Of a DNA stretch of 33,206 nucleotides, positions 1 through 9,192 are shown piece by piece; position 1 is the stretch's first letter; every line of letters starts with the position of its first letter. Below the pieces are notes generated by a model. That model was given only the letters and a program-made list of their open reading frames with translations. It did no database searches and was not told the origin of the DNA. The stretch is from Ignavibacteriaceae bacterium (GTDB taxonomy: Bacteria > Bacteroidota > Ignavibacteria > Ignavibacteriales > Ignavibacteriaceae), in NCBI GenBank assembly GCA_031292465.1, contig JARLHB010000033.1, positions 1-33,206 on the forward strand, written 5' to 3'. Position numbers and translations under genes: made by a program.

Positions 1-194
1 AATAGCGAGAAGTTTTAAGAAATTTAAGCTGTCTATAATTGCTTAAAAGCTTATTATATAAATAGTTAAAATGGTGTTTTTAGTTTTAAGAGGAGCATCC
101 CTTAATTTTTAAGTTAAAATACGGAAATATTAACATTAAAGGTATTTGTAAGGCGTGTTTTATATGCTTGAGTCTTCAAACATTTTGAGACAAA

Positions 195-221
195 AAGAAG
201 CGGTTCCACGAACCGCTTCTT
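195..221 (-). terminator. Rho-independent terminator downstream of the A2M gene
   Basis: Perfect inverted repeat AAGAAGCGGTTC-CAC-GAACCGCTTCTT; read on the minus strand it runs into a T-rich stretch (TTCTTTTTG). Confidence 0.8.
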
Positions 222-239
222 ATCTTATATATATAGGAA

Positions 240-3200
240 TTATTCTTTAACAGTAATTTTTTCAGTACTGCTGTTTCCATAAATTTCGGGATAATACATT
301 AAATAGCCCTGCGCGGGATTAACGTTAATTTTCCCGGGTATTTCTGCCCGGATCATATAAGAGAATTCCATTTGGCTTTTAGTGTTCGTAACAAAAAACG
401 ATACTCTGTCGTCATGGTACTGTTTATCTGCATAGTACGGGTTAACAACGGGTATATATCGCTTCTTATTTTGGCTGGCCTCTTCATTCCGCTTAATTTC
501 ATAAATGCTTTCATCTTTAACCGCTTCAAAGCCGGAAGGCAGCATGTCCTCAAGTATAAAGTATTGAAGGTTATCCTCGTTTGATTCAACTTTAGTCTGA
601 ACAAAAAGAACCTGTCCCGATTTAACTTCGCCTTTAAGCGGCTCTTTTTCGTAAACAATTTTGTCGCCTTCATCAACAGGATTAAGTACAAAATAATTTC
701 TTGTAACAACAAATTTATTTTTATCCGCAGGTTTGTTTTGTCCCTGCGTATAGTATGTATTTAATCCTGAAAAATACAATTTACCCGTTCCGGTTTTTAC
801 AATCTTTATCTTATTTACACCCTGCTTTAATTCATCGTTGTTTAATCCGTTAAGTATTGTTGAAGGTATGTTCTCGTAAACATCATCTTTTGTAAAATGC
901 TTTTCAAATGACTTCTTATTATTAATATAGATAGAAGCAGTAAAATCTGGATTCAGTTCGTTTGTGGTTTTAAGATAATCCGTAAGTGCGAATATTACGG
1001 TTGAGGTTTCCTGCGTGGAATGCCATGAAAATCCCTGCTTCTGCTGAATAAGCCATCTTACTGCTTTGGAAATAAGCGGGGAATACTGCTTATCAAGCAT
1101 AAGCGCTTTAACTGCAAATGCAGTGCTTTGTACTTTATCTTCCTGCCAGGAATAATGCCATTCTTTACCTTTCCAATATGCATAACTATTTTCTTCGGTT
1201 GCCGATTTGCTTAATTTACTTAATGCCTCTTCTAAATTACCGGTGTCTTTAAAATTGTTAAAGGTAATTGCCAGCAGGGATAATGCATACGGATTTAATC
1301 TTTGTTTTAAAAGCTGTACTGCCATTTGTTTAACTAAAGAATCGTTAAACCTTCTATCCTGTTTTGCAATAGTTGAAAGTGAATAAAGCATAAATGCTTT
1401 TGTTGTGAAATTCAATTGCCTGTTATTTTTAAGCTGGGTAATCAGGCTGTTTATGCCATTATTAAATGAGTTTGTGTCAACATTATAGCCCGCCGCTTTT
1501 GCAAGGCTCATTCCATATATAACATAGGCAGTCATATACGGATGCGTCTCATCTACGGACCACCATCCCCACCCGCCGTCTTCATGCTGAAGGTTATAAA
1601 GCCTTTTTAAACCGGCATCAACCATTTTCGGAAGTTCAGCAATGGTTTTGCTTTTAAGCGGCGCATTAATTTCTTTGAATGTTTTTGCAGTTATAATTGT
1701 CGGCAAAAACCTGCTCATTGTCTGTTCAACGCATCCGTAAGGATAACCGGCAAGATCATCAAGCGCTTTTAAAATTGTACCTGCAAGCGACGGGGCTGCC
1801 GAGAATGAAAGCTTTGCAGTTTTCATATTTACACCTGAAGGTATGTTAAATTCCAAATTTGCAACCCCTTCATTAGTATTATCCCAAACAAGCGGTTCTG
1901 ATTTCTTAATACCTGCAGACTGGATGGGAATGTTTAATTCAACTGCATCTGATTCTTCATTTGTTAATGCTTCCGCCGTTATAGTTGCATTGCCGGCTGG
2001 TTTATTAACTTTTACAATCCAGTCTATGCGCGCGTCGGAATCTTTATCAACAACAATTTCACAGCTTCTGTTTGCCTTGCTGCCGGATGAAACTAATCCG
2101 GCTTGTTCTGATTTTGAATTTAGTATTTCAAGGTTTGAAACGTTAAAATTTACCTTTACTTTTTTGCTTTCACTTAAATAATTATGAACAATAGTTGAAA
2201 CAGAAATCTCATCGCCCTCCCTAAAGAAACGCGATGTCTCAAGCCGGACTATTAAATTTTTTCTTGTTATGGTTTTATCAGTGTTCTGACCTACTTTAGA
2301 ATCAGTGGTTATGCCTCTTACTGTTGCCTGCCAGGCAGTTAAGTTATCCGGCATTTTAAATTTTATTTCCGCTTTACCGTCTCCATCGGTTACAACATGA
2401 GCCTTCCATATAACCGCATCAACAAAATTAGTGCGCAGCTCAGGTTGTACAAATTGTTCAGAAGATTTTCCCATTGCTCTCGGAGCCGTAACCATAAGAT
2501 CTGCGGTAATGCTTTTCCCCCCTCCATTTCGCATACTGAAATATCTTTGGGGTACATTTTCAAGGTTGCCGATAAAAATATCTTTTACGGAGTCTCTGCC
2601 TGCAATTACATTTCCAACATCATGCATTGCTCCATAATTGAGCAAAACAAGAATGCTGTATTCCCCTTCTTTTATATTCTTAAACAGGAATTTACCCGAA
2701 GTATCCGCTTTTACCATGTAGAAGTATTTATCGTTATTCAGAAGAACATAGATGTTACTAAAGTCAAAACCCGGATAGTTGATTAGCCTGCCTGATAATG
2801 CAGAATTGCCGTCAGGACTGATATTTTTAATATCAATTAATTTGTCGATTAATGTAGTTCTGCGGCTTGCTCCGAAAGATGAACGGCCCTGCCGGGAATT
2901 ATGCAAAGGCATATATAAATATTCCGGGGAATAGAAAATGGATTTTATATCCTCTGCAGGATCTTCTTTTATAGCATAAATACTTTCATCAACTATTCCG
3001 AATGAGATTTCCGTATTAGGAACGGAATTACCTTTGCTGTCCGTAACTGTAACTTTATATACTGCTGTTTCTCCTGGTTTATATGTGCCGGAGGAAGGCT
3101 TTAAAGATATATTTAAGAATTTGCTCTTATCAAGTACATTTACAGCTTTGGAATAGTTATATATCTGCCCGTCTTTTATAAAAACAATGGCTATATTAAA

Positions 3201-5174
3201 ATTGGGTGAAAATTTTGCATCAGTAAGTTTCAGGTTTAATTCCAGTTTTTTCCCTTCAACATGCCGTACTTCATATCCGAGGAAGGAATTTTTTTCATAA
3301 GATATAAGAACGTCTGCATCATTTTGCGGCAGGGAAATAAAAGCGTCGAGGGTATCACCCAGAACGTAACTTTCCTTATCTGTAATTATTTCCGGGCTGC
3401 CGCCATTCCTGTATGCTTCATAATCTCCTATATAGAATGAACCCTCGGCAGTTATTTTCCGGCCTTTTTCATCATAAGCAATTACGGTGTAATTGTAATT
3501 GCCGTAATAGAGTCCCCCCGGCAAAAAAGAAATTTCTGCCTTGCCAAGTGAATCTGTTACGCCAGATAATGTATCTCCTATAGGCTTGTAATAAGTGCCG
3601 TCATCTTTTCTTTGTTCGGGGTAGTTGAAGGCTGCCTTAAACCTGGTACTTACTGGCTTGTCGGAAAAATCAAAGGCATTTACCCTTATATTTATAAGGT
3701 TCCCGGTTGAGGAGTAGTTCTTTTCAGGCGAAGTGGATATTGTAAAGCTTCCTCTTGTTATCCGTACAGTTGTCGTACCGGATACTGTATTCCTGGATTT
3801 GTCTGTTACTTCCGCAACTATTATATAATTGTAATCTGATTTTAAGTCACCATTTACAGGATAAACTAAATTGAATTTGCCGTCTTTATCAAGTTCACCG
3901 GACATCTGGGTGATAAGTTCGCTTGGATTATAATTTCTTCCGGCAAAGCTTTTGTAAAACCACGAATAATCCGATCCATACCACCACGGATGCCAAATAT
4001 TTTGTTTAAATATTTTAATATCAACATAGCCGGAGGTTACGGGCGACCCGAAATAGTAACCGGCAGAAATTGATGCTTTTATAGTGTCATTATAAGCGAA
4101 TGAATTTTTCCCTGTTTCAACCTTAACAAAATATTCCGGCTTTTTGTATTCCTCAACGGAAAAAGAGCTGTAATAATTCTGCCCGTTTCCGGTAATATTT
4201 ATTGAATACGATCCCGGGTCAGCGTCATTATCAAGAATAAGATCACCGGACAGAGTTCCATATTCGGTTGTTTTCAGTGTTTTTGAATATATATCTATAT
4301 CCTTTGGCGATTTAATTGTAATTGAAAATTCTTCTTCGGGCAAATTTATAAGCGCACCGTTTTTCCTGTCGCGCAAAACAGATTTAAAATATACATGCTG
4401 GCCCGGGCGGTAAACCGGCTGGTTTGTATAAGTGTATCCGATATAATTATTCTGCTCATATCCGGAATAAAAATACGGGCTGCTCAAAATGTTTTCACTG
4501 CCTGTGTTTGCAATTATAATAGTGTTGCTGCTGATGCTCTTTGTTGTACCGTCTTCTGTAAAAAGAAGCACGCCGTTTTTATCGGCAACTGCTTCACCGG
4601 GTTGCCCATCCGTATCAAATATTTTAAATTTTACACCGGTTAAAATTTTCCCGGATTTATTGTCTGTTACAACTGCCAGTATCTGTCCTTTACCGGTTTT
4701 ATATATCATTGTCAGGTTTGAAACTTCAACGCCGCAGTATGCAACACTGCTGTCTTTTACAGCCTGAATAATATAGTCTCCCGGGTCGTCTATTCTTCCT
4801 ATCTTAACATTATGGTTATCATTATTGCTGCTTGTATATATCAAATCATCCCATTCTTTTACTAATTTTGTATATTTTAGAATATCCTGCCCGTTCCTGC
4901 CCCAGATGTCAAAGTTATTGCCTGTATTTTTCATGTTTGCTGTAAGAACAAAATTATCGTAATCAATTACTTTAAATAACTTGAAGTGATAAACAGATTC
5001 ACCGGGGTAGTTTGAGAATAAATCAATAGTAATATCGTTTCCCGGCGAAAACACAGATGAATTGGAGAGGTTGAACCTGTAACTATTACCATCCTTTGTT
5101 TGAAATTGGCCGCCCCAAATGCAAGAGGCTGTTAATAAAATAATAATGCACAGATGTTTTTTAATAATAGTCAT
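240..5174 (-). CDS. Bacterial alpha-2-macroglobulin family protein (MG domains, thioester domain)
   Basis: 1644-aa ORF with N-terminal signal sequence; thioester motif PYGCVEQTMSRFLP (Cys codon near 1731-1733); A2M-type segments (QPVYRPGQHVYFKSVLRD, MPDNLTAWQATVRGITTD, GGWGWW). Confidence 0.95.
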   Translation of the reverse strand: MTIIKKHLCIIILLTASCIWGGQFQTKDGNSYRFNLSNSSVFSPGNDITIDLFSNYPGESVYHFKLFKVIDYDNFVLTANMKNTGNNFDIWGRNGQDILKYTKLVKEWDDLIYTSSNNDNHNVKIGRIDDPGDYIIQAVKDSSVAYCGVEVSNLTMIYKTGKGQILAVVTDNKSGKILTGVKFKIFDTDGQPGEAVADKNGVLLFTEDGTTKSISSNTIIIANTGSENILSSPYFYSGYEQNNYIGYTYTNQPVYRPGQHVYFKSVLRDRKNGALINLPEEEFSITIKSPKDIDIYSKTLKTTEYGTLSGDLILDNDADPGSYSINITGNGQNYYSSFSVEEYKKPEYFVKVETGKNSFAYNDTIKASISAGYYFGSPVTSGYVDIKIFKQNIWHPWWYGSDYSWFYKSFAGRNYNPSELITQMSGELDKDGKFNLVYPVNGDLKSDYNYIIVAEVTDKSRNTVSGTTTVRITRGSFTISTSPEKNYSSTGNLINIRVNAFDFSDKPVSTRFKAAFNYPEQRKDDGTYYKPIGDTLSGVTDSLGKAEISFLPGGLYYGNYNYTVIAYDEKGRKITAEGSFYIGDYEAYRNGGSPEIITDKESYVLGDTLDAFISLPQNDADVLISYEKNSFLGYEVRHVEGKKLELNLKLTDAKFSPNFNIAIVFIKDGQIYNYSKAVNVLDKSKFLNISLKPSSGTYKPGETAVYKVTVTDSKGNSVPNTEISFGIVDESIYAIKEDPAEDIKSIFYSPEYLYMPLHNSRQGRSSFGASRRTTLIDKLIDIKNISPDGNSALSGRLINYPGFDFSNIYVLLNNDKYFYMVKADTSGKFLFKNIKEGEYSILVLLNYGAMHDVGNVIAGRDSVKDIFIGNLENVPQRYFSMRNGGGKSITADLMVTAPRAMGKSSEQFVQPELRTNFVDAVIWKAHVVTDGDGKAEIKFKMPDNLTAWQATVRGITTDSKVGQNTDKTITRKNLIVRLETSRFFREGDEISVSTIVHNYLSESKKVKVNFNVSNLEILNSKSEQAGLVSSGSKANRSCEIVVDKDSDARIDWIVKVNKPAGNATITAEALTNEESDAVELNIPIQSAGIKKSEPLVWDNTNEGVANLEFNIPSGVNMKTAKLSFSAAPSLAGTILKALDDLAGYPYGCVEQTMSRFLPTIITAKTFKEINAPLKSKTIAELPKMVDAGLKRLYNLQHEDGGWGWWSVDETHPYMTAYVIYGMSLAKAAGYNVDTNSFNNGINSLITQLKNNRQLNFTTKAFMLYSLSTIAKQDRRFNDSLVKQMAVQLLKQRLNPYALSLLAITFNNFKDTGNLEEALSKLSKSATEENSYAYWKGKEWHYSWQEDKVQSTAFAVKALMLDKQYSPLISKAVRWLIQQKQGFSWHSTQETSTVIFALTDYLKTTNELNPDFTASIYINNKKSFEKHFTKDDVYENIPSTILNGLNNDELKQGVNKIKIVKTGTGKLYFSGLNTYYTQGQNKPADKNKFVVTRNYFVLNPVDEGDKIVYEKEPLKGEVKSGQVLFVQTKVESNEDNLQYFILEDMLPSGFEAVKDESIYEIKRNEEASQNKKRYIPVVNPYYADKQYHDDRVSFFVTNTKSQMEFSYMIRAEIPGKINVNPAQGYLMYYPEIYGNSSTEKITVKE

Positions 5175-5321
5175 TAGATATACCCTTCATATTTTCAATT
5201 TTACGGCCTGTATCTAAATTTAATATAATTTTAATTCGGAATCATTGTAATGTTTATGGGATTATAATACCAATGTAGCGTTTTTGGATTTAGAATTAAG
5301 TTAGGATAAAAAAAAATGGTT

Positions 5322-5359
5322 CAAAAAAAAGTTCCCCCTGCAAAGGGCTTTACAGGAGG
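5322..5359 (-). terminator. Probable terminator of the sigma/Spy-like gene cluster
   Basis: Minus strand reads CCTCCTGTAAAGCCCTTTGCAGGGGGAACTTTTTTTT: imperfect hairpin followed by a T run. Confidence 0.6.
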
Positions 5360-5395
5360 AATGAGAGAGCGATGCGAGAATTTCGATTAAACTTT

Positions 5396-5971
5396 TTATT
5401 CCAGTATACTGATCAGGTCAAATATATCCAGATCTTGCAGGGAATCCATTTCATCATCATTCGGAATATTTGGATCAGTTACATCAGGTTCGTCATTATT
5501 AAGAAAATCAGGGCCGAATTGTGGATGGCCGGGCATTCCGGGTAATTGCGGGCATTCAGGCCTCATGCCTCTTTCTGAATTAGCAGGGCAGGGCATACTT
5601 GGAGGAAAACCATTCCCTATCATTCCGGGAGGCGGCATCATTGCAAATTGCTCATGATTTCCCTGCTCAGTTTTAAATTTTTCTGATTGTTCTTTATCCA
5701 GAATTTTTAAAATATCGTTTTCAGTCTCTTTCGAGATATACTCGGTGCTGTCTTTTAAGCTTTTCATAATTGCCATCATCTTGTCTCTAATTTTATCTAA
5801 TTGATCTTTTTTGTGTGTTAGTATCTTTTCTATCTTTTCTTTTTGATTATCACTTAAGTTAAGCTCATTCTGGATGTTGCCGTTACCCCTGTCCGGAGGA
5901 GGAAGCTGCTGGGCAAATGAAGAAGCAACCGGCAATGCTAATAAGAATAATATTGATTTAATGACCTTCAT
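5396..5971 (-). CDS. Secreted Spy/CpxP-like protein with Pro/Met/acidic-rich C-terminal tail
   Basis: Signal peptide (MKVIKSILFLLALPVASSFAQQ); LNLSDNQKEKIEKILTHKKDQLDKIRDKM resembles LTxxQ-type helices; tail rich in P, M, G and acidic residues. Confidence 0.65.
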   Translation of the reverse strand: MKVIKSILFLLALPVASSFAQQLPPPDRGNGNIQNELNLSDNQKEKIEKILTHKKDQLDKIRDKMMAIMKSLKDSTEYISKETENDILKILDKEQSEKFKTEQGNHEQFAMMPPPGMIGNGFPPSMPCPANSERGMRPECPQLPGMPGHPQFGPDFLNNDEPDVTDPNIPNDDEMDSLQDLDIFDLISILE

Positions 5972-6206
5972 TTACAGTTCCTTTTGTCTTTTGAATATTA
6001 GACAACGGCTTTCTTCTTTTTATTCCCTTTTAAAAATGTTTTTGCAGGTCAGAAAATTGTCCCCATTAATAAGATGGAAAGATCGTAGATTTGGCTTGTA
6101 TTAACGATTTATTCAATAATGAATAATAGGACAGGTCCCCTCCGTGTAAATTTGCATTGATGAAAGCAAGCAGTTCCCCGCCAATCGAATAACGGGGACG
6201 CTAAAA

Positions 6207-6602
6207 TTATTGCATAGGCTGAGGCTGTGGGCGCGGAGGAGGTAAATTTTTAAAGTGGTAAATTTCATCTCTAAGCAGATTCTTTTGCTTATCTGATAAA
6301 AATGGTTTTATCTCTATTGTCATGGAATCCATTATTCCCATTCCCAGGTCCCTGTTCCTTTCCACTGTCTCATGAATTTTATCGTCGTATTTTCTTATGA
6401 TAGGATCTATCTTCTGCTTTTGTTCGGGGCTTAATTCCAGGATGTCATCCATTCTCTGGGACAAGCTAAAAGGCATATGGTTGCCTCTGTCCATAGGACG
6501 GAACTCCCGTTCCATAATAATACTGTGAAGGAAAAAACCGCTTATAATTCCTAACGAAAAGGTTAAAAGTATCAATAAAACCGATTTTGTTTTAATATCC
6601 AT
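6207..6602 (-). CDS. Periplasmic Spy/CpxP/CnrX-like heavy-metal-sensor-type protein
   Basis: N-terminal TM anchor, then LELSPEQKQKIDPIIRKYDDKIHETVERNRDLGMGIMDSMTIEIKPFLSDKQKNLL, typical of the family. Confidence 0.7.
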   Translation of the reverse strand: MDIKTKSVLLILLTFSLGIISGFFLHSIIMEREFRPMDRGNHMPFSLSQRMDDILELSPEQKQKIDPIIRKYDDKIHETVERNRDLGMGIMDSMTIEIKPFLSDKQKNLLRDEIYHFKNLPPPRPQPQPMQ

Positions 6603-6610
6603 AGATGCCC

Positions 6611-7033
6611 CTAATTATAAAATGAGAATAAATTTTTAAAATCATCTGCAAAAGATGTAGTCTGCTGTTTAATCCCGAACGCGCTCTGAAACGAAATGTT
6701 CCCTATCCTGCCGAAGTTATAGGTTAGTGTAAGAATTATAAATATTATAGTTGCAAACGCTAACCTTTTGAAGGCTGTATTCAGGGAATTGAAAAATACA
6801 TATTGATAATTCCCTTTTCCAGCCGGGGAATTTATTTTACGCATCAATTCATACTCAAAGTCCGGGCTGAATTCTTTCCTTCCGCTGTTCAGGACCATTT
6901 CACGCACGTAGGTTATATCATTTTTCTCTTTATTTAAGTCATGATTCTTTTCCAATTCAGAATTCAGATCCAGAGATTCATCCTTTGACAGTTTCCTGTC
7001 AAAACTTTCATATAGTAATTTTTTAATATTCAT
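6611..7033 (-). CDS. Putative anti-sigma factor (single TM)
   Basis: Small protein with one TM helix (RLAFATIIFIILTLTYNFG); 4-nt overlap with the upstream ECF sigma gene. Confidence 0.7.
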   Translation of the reverse strand: MNIKKLLYESFDRKLSKDESLDLNSELEKNHDLNKEKNDITYVREMVLNSGRKEFSPDFEYELMRKINSPAGKGNYQYVFFNSLNTAFKRLAFATIIFIILTLTYNFGRIGNISFQSAFGIKQQTTSFADDFKNLFSFYN

Positions 7034-7602
7034 TTATCATACCTGTAAGGTGTTAATAATTCTTTCAATATCTTTTGCCCGCGTGCAAGGCGGGATAAAA
7101 CGGTTCCTACCGGCACATTCAATATTTCAGCCGTTTCTTCAGTCGAATACTGGTCCATTAACCGTAAAATGACAACCGAACGGAGCTTTGGGCTTAATTG
7201 GGATATGCACTTGTCCACTACTTCTTTAGCCTCATAGTCATTCATGCTTTTCCTTGAAATATCATTAAATATTTCAGCCGGAGTTAAATTAAAAAACGAC
7301 TTGAAAATGTTTTTCTTCCGTCTTTTTAATTCATTCAATGACAAATTTATAGCAATTCTTGTTAAATAGGTAGAAAGCGCAGACTCGCCTTTGAAGTTTC
7401 CCATAGAATTATAAAACCTTATGAAAACCTCGTGCCCGATATCTTCTGCTTCCATCGACTCACCAAGCATACCAAATACAGTTGAAGCAATTTTTGATTT
7501 ATGCCTTTGGACAATTATTGAAAATGCCGCCTGGTCTCCAGATACGGATTTCAACACTAAATCCATGTCACTTAAATTTTCTAATTCAATTTCTATACTC
7601 AA
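7030..7602 (-). CDS. ECF-family RNA polymerase sigma factor (sigma-70 family)
   Basis: Sigma-70 regions 2 and 4: GQAAFSIIVQRHKSKI, AEDIGHEVFIRFYNSMGNFKGESALSTYLTRIAINLSLNELKRRKK, LSPKLRSVVILRLMDQYSTEETAEILNVPVGTVLSRLARGQKILKELL. Confidence 0.93.
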   Translation of the reverse strand: MSIEIELENLSDMDLVLKSVSGDQAAFSIIVQRHKSKIASTVFGMLGESMEAEDIGHEVFIRFYNSMGNFKGESALSTYLTRIAINLSLNELKRRKKNIFKSFFNLTPAEIFNDISRKSMNDYEAKEVVDKCISQLSPKLRSVVILRLMDQYSTEETAEILNVPVGTVLSRLARGQKILKELLTPYRYDK

Positions 7603-7686
7603 TTATAGTATTACACAAAGGTTTTTAATTTTTTGCTTCACTGAAACTCCTGTAAACTTTTTCCCAAAAAATATTGGCAAGACATT

Positions 7687-8514
7687 CTATTTGCTTTGCG
7701 GGTTTTCCTGAGCCAGCTTTACATTAATCCAAAAATTAATTGGACTGTTGGAAAAAGCGTTTCTGCCCATACCTTCCGGAGGGAATCCGCCTCCGGGTCC
7801 TCCACCCGGGCCTTCATCATCGCCACCACCTCCGGGAGGCATATCAAAGCCGCCGGGAGAAGGCATATTGCCTGCTCTGTTTCCGGGAATAAATATCCCG
7901 CTTTCGGCACCTAATCTGAAAGAACCTCCCGGGTTCGCATTAAGCGCATAAGTTGTGCTGTTCCTTTGATTTAGAGGCATTTTCATTTCGTAAATTAATT
8001 TGCCATCCTTCAATGCCATCTTAATTTGTATGTCTTTCAATTCTGCAATTGGTATCTTTATTCTATTGTCATTAGTATTAATGATTTCTAAATCTGTTTG
8101 TCTTTTAAGGATGTTTTGCTGCATCCTTGACGGGTCAAACGGGTTACCGCCAGGTTTCATGTCTTCATCAGGGTTTGGCATTGCCGAATCCGTTATTCCC
8201 AGTGGGAAATGAATCCCAAACTTTTCGCTGCCGTTATTGCTGCTCTGAAACCACAGGGTTAGTCCGCCGCTTAATATCTTGTTTTCTACAACCGGATCAC
8301 TTGTGGTCAGGCATAAGTATAAATATTCATTGTCGTTAGCAATTCCTGCCAGGGCGTCAATTTTATCTAATGATATTAACGAGTTTCCCCAATCACTATT
8401 GTCTCCATCAATAACAATATTCTGTTTTCGCCATACGCTATTGATTTCGGTATCTCCACAGCCGCTTAAAAAGAGGCTGATTAAAACGAATAGGACTGTA
8501 CTTGTTTTTCTCAT
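7687..8514 (-). CDS. Lipoprotein with CBM9/DOMON-like domain and Gly/Pro-rich segment
   Basis: Start moved from 8592 to internal Met at 8514 because MRKTSTVLFVLISLFLSGC is a classical lipoprotein signal (LSGC lipobox); VIDGDNSDWGN...ANDNEYLYLCLTTSD...GLTLWFQ resembles CBM9-like domains; PPGGGGDDEGPGGGPGGGFPPEG segment. Confidence 0.7.
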   Translation of the reverse strand: MRKTSTVLFVLISLFLSGCGDTEINSVWRKQNIVIDGDNSDWGNSLISLDKIDALAGIANDNEYLYLCLTTSDPVVENKILSGGLTLWFQSSNNGSEKFGIHFPLGITDSAMPNPDEDMKPGGNPFDPSRMQQNILKRQTDLEIINTNDNRIKIPIAELKDIQIKMALKDGKLIYEMKMPLNQRNSTTYALNANPGGSFRLGAESGIFIPGNRAGNMPSPGGFDMPPGGGGDDEGPGGGPGGGFPPEGMGRNAFSNSPINFWINVKLAQENPQSK

Positions 8515-8863
8515 ATTTAATTGAAAATGTTGAACGTATTTTTCCTGAAAGTTAGACAATCTATCAGGCATTTTTATTCCATAAAATTTCAATATATCAG
8601 GAATTTCCCGGCTAAATTATTAAATATTACACTCATACATGTTCTATCATATTTATAAATATTCTATGACTATAATTAGTGCCTTCCCGGAAATACTTAT
8701 AAAACAATGGGATATGAAAAATTATCTTACAATAGCTGTTAATGAATATATATAGAATTATTTAAAGTATCATAACTATGTGCCGCCAGATACACCATTA
8801 AGGTTTTACCGTCATTCAATAAATCATCGTGCCGGGTATATGGATAAACAGGTTTTGTAAACA

Positions 8864-9192
8864 CGGGTTCCCAATTTAATCTTGAGAATCCGAACTTTGC
8901 TTTCTTTTAATCTCCCGGACTAAGGACTGTAACTTGCCTCCAGGTTGTAAAACAAGTTTTACCAATTTCCCGCATGGGCGGTTCCGGGCCGTCTACAAAC
9001 CGGAGTTACGCAGTATGAAGGAGTGAAAACATGAAAAATGCGACCACATTACCTAATTAGTCGAATAGTTGGAATATCCTTTCCCGGGCTAAAGTTTCCC
9101 CAAACGGGTTGCAATAACTTTTCAGTAGCTATAACTTTGAGACGTTCTTAACGAACAAACTTAAAACTATTAGAACAGAAAGAGAGGTGTAG
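8864..9192 (+). promoter_or_regulatory. Candidate structured 5' leader RNA of the rlpA-like gene
   Basis: Non-coding stretch with several helices: CGGGTTC(8864-8870)/GAATCCG(8886-8892); ACTGTAAC(8926-8933)/GTTACGCAGT(9005-9014, 2-nt bulge) enclosing GTAAAAC-AA-GTTTTAC(8947-8962), CCGC-ATGG-GCGG(8970-8981) and TTCCGG/CCGGAG(8982-8987/9000-9005). Found by eye, not folded computationally. Confidence 0.5.
9031..9060 (+). CDS. Putative 9-codon upstream ORF (MKNATTLPN) in the rlpA leader
   Basis: AAGGAG (9018-9023), 7-nt spacer, ATG AAA AAT GCG ACC ACA TTA CCT AAT TAG. Confidence 0.4.
   Translation: MKNATTLPN

Noticed and set aside
353-4767. Seven additional ORFs inside the A2M gene (353..712, 372..584, 1843..2181, 2397..2786, 2431..2637, 4395..4643, 4489..4767)
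   Set aside because: All lie within a strongly supported 1644-codon gene, have no recognisable domain and look like antisense or out-of-frame shadows.
5972-6206. CCCCG...CGGGG inverted repeat around 6176-6190 as a terminator or RNA
   Set aside because: Short stem with a long loop and no T tract; insufficient support.
7696-8524. ORFs overlapping the Gly/Pro-rich lipoprotein, e.g. 7748..7951 with a PPPGPPPGPSSSPPPPGG repeat
   Set aside because: Antisense or shifted-frame translation of the GC-rich Gly/Pro codons of the lipoprotein gene.
8864-9192. Direct assignment of the rlpA leader as a ydaO (c-di-AMP), GEMM (c-di-GMP) or cobalamin riboswitch
   Set aside because: Short resemblances (e.g. 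ACTGTAAC, GGAGTGAA) exist, but the conserved core blocks of those classes were not found by eye; left as an unnamed leader.
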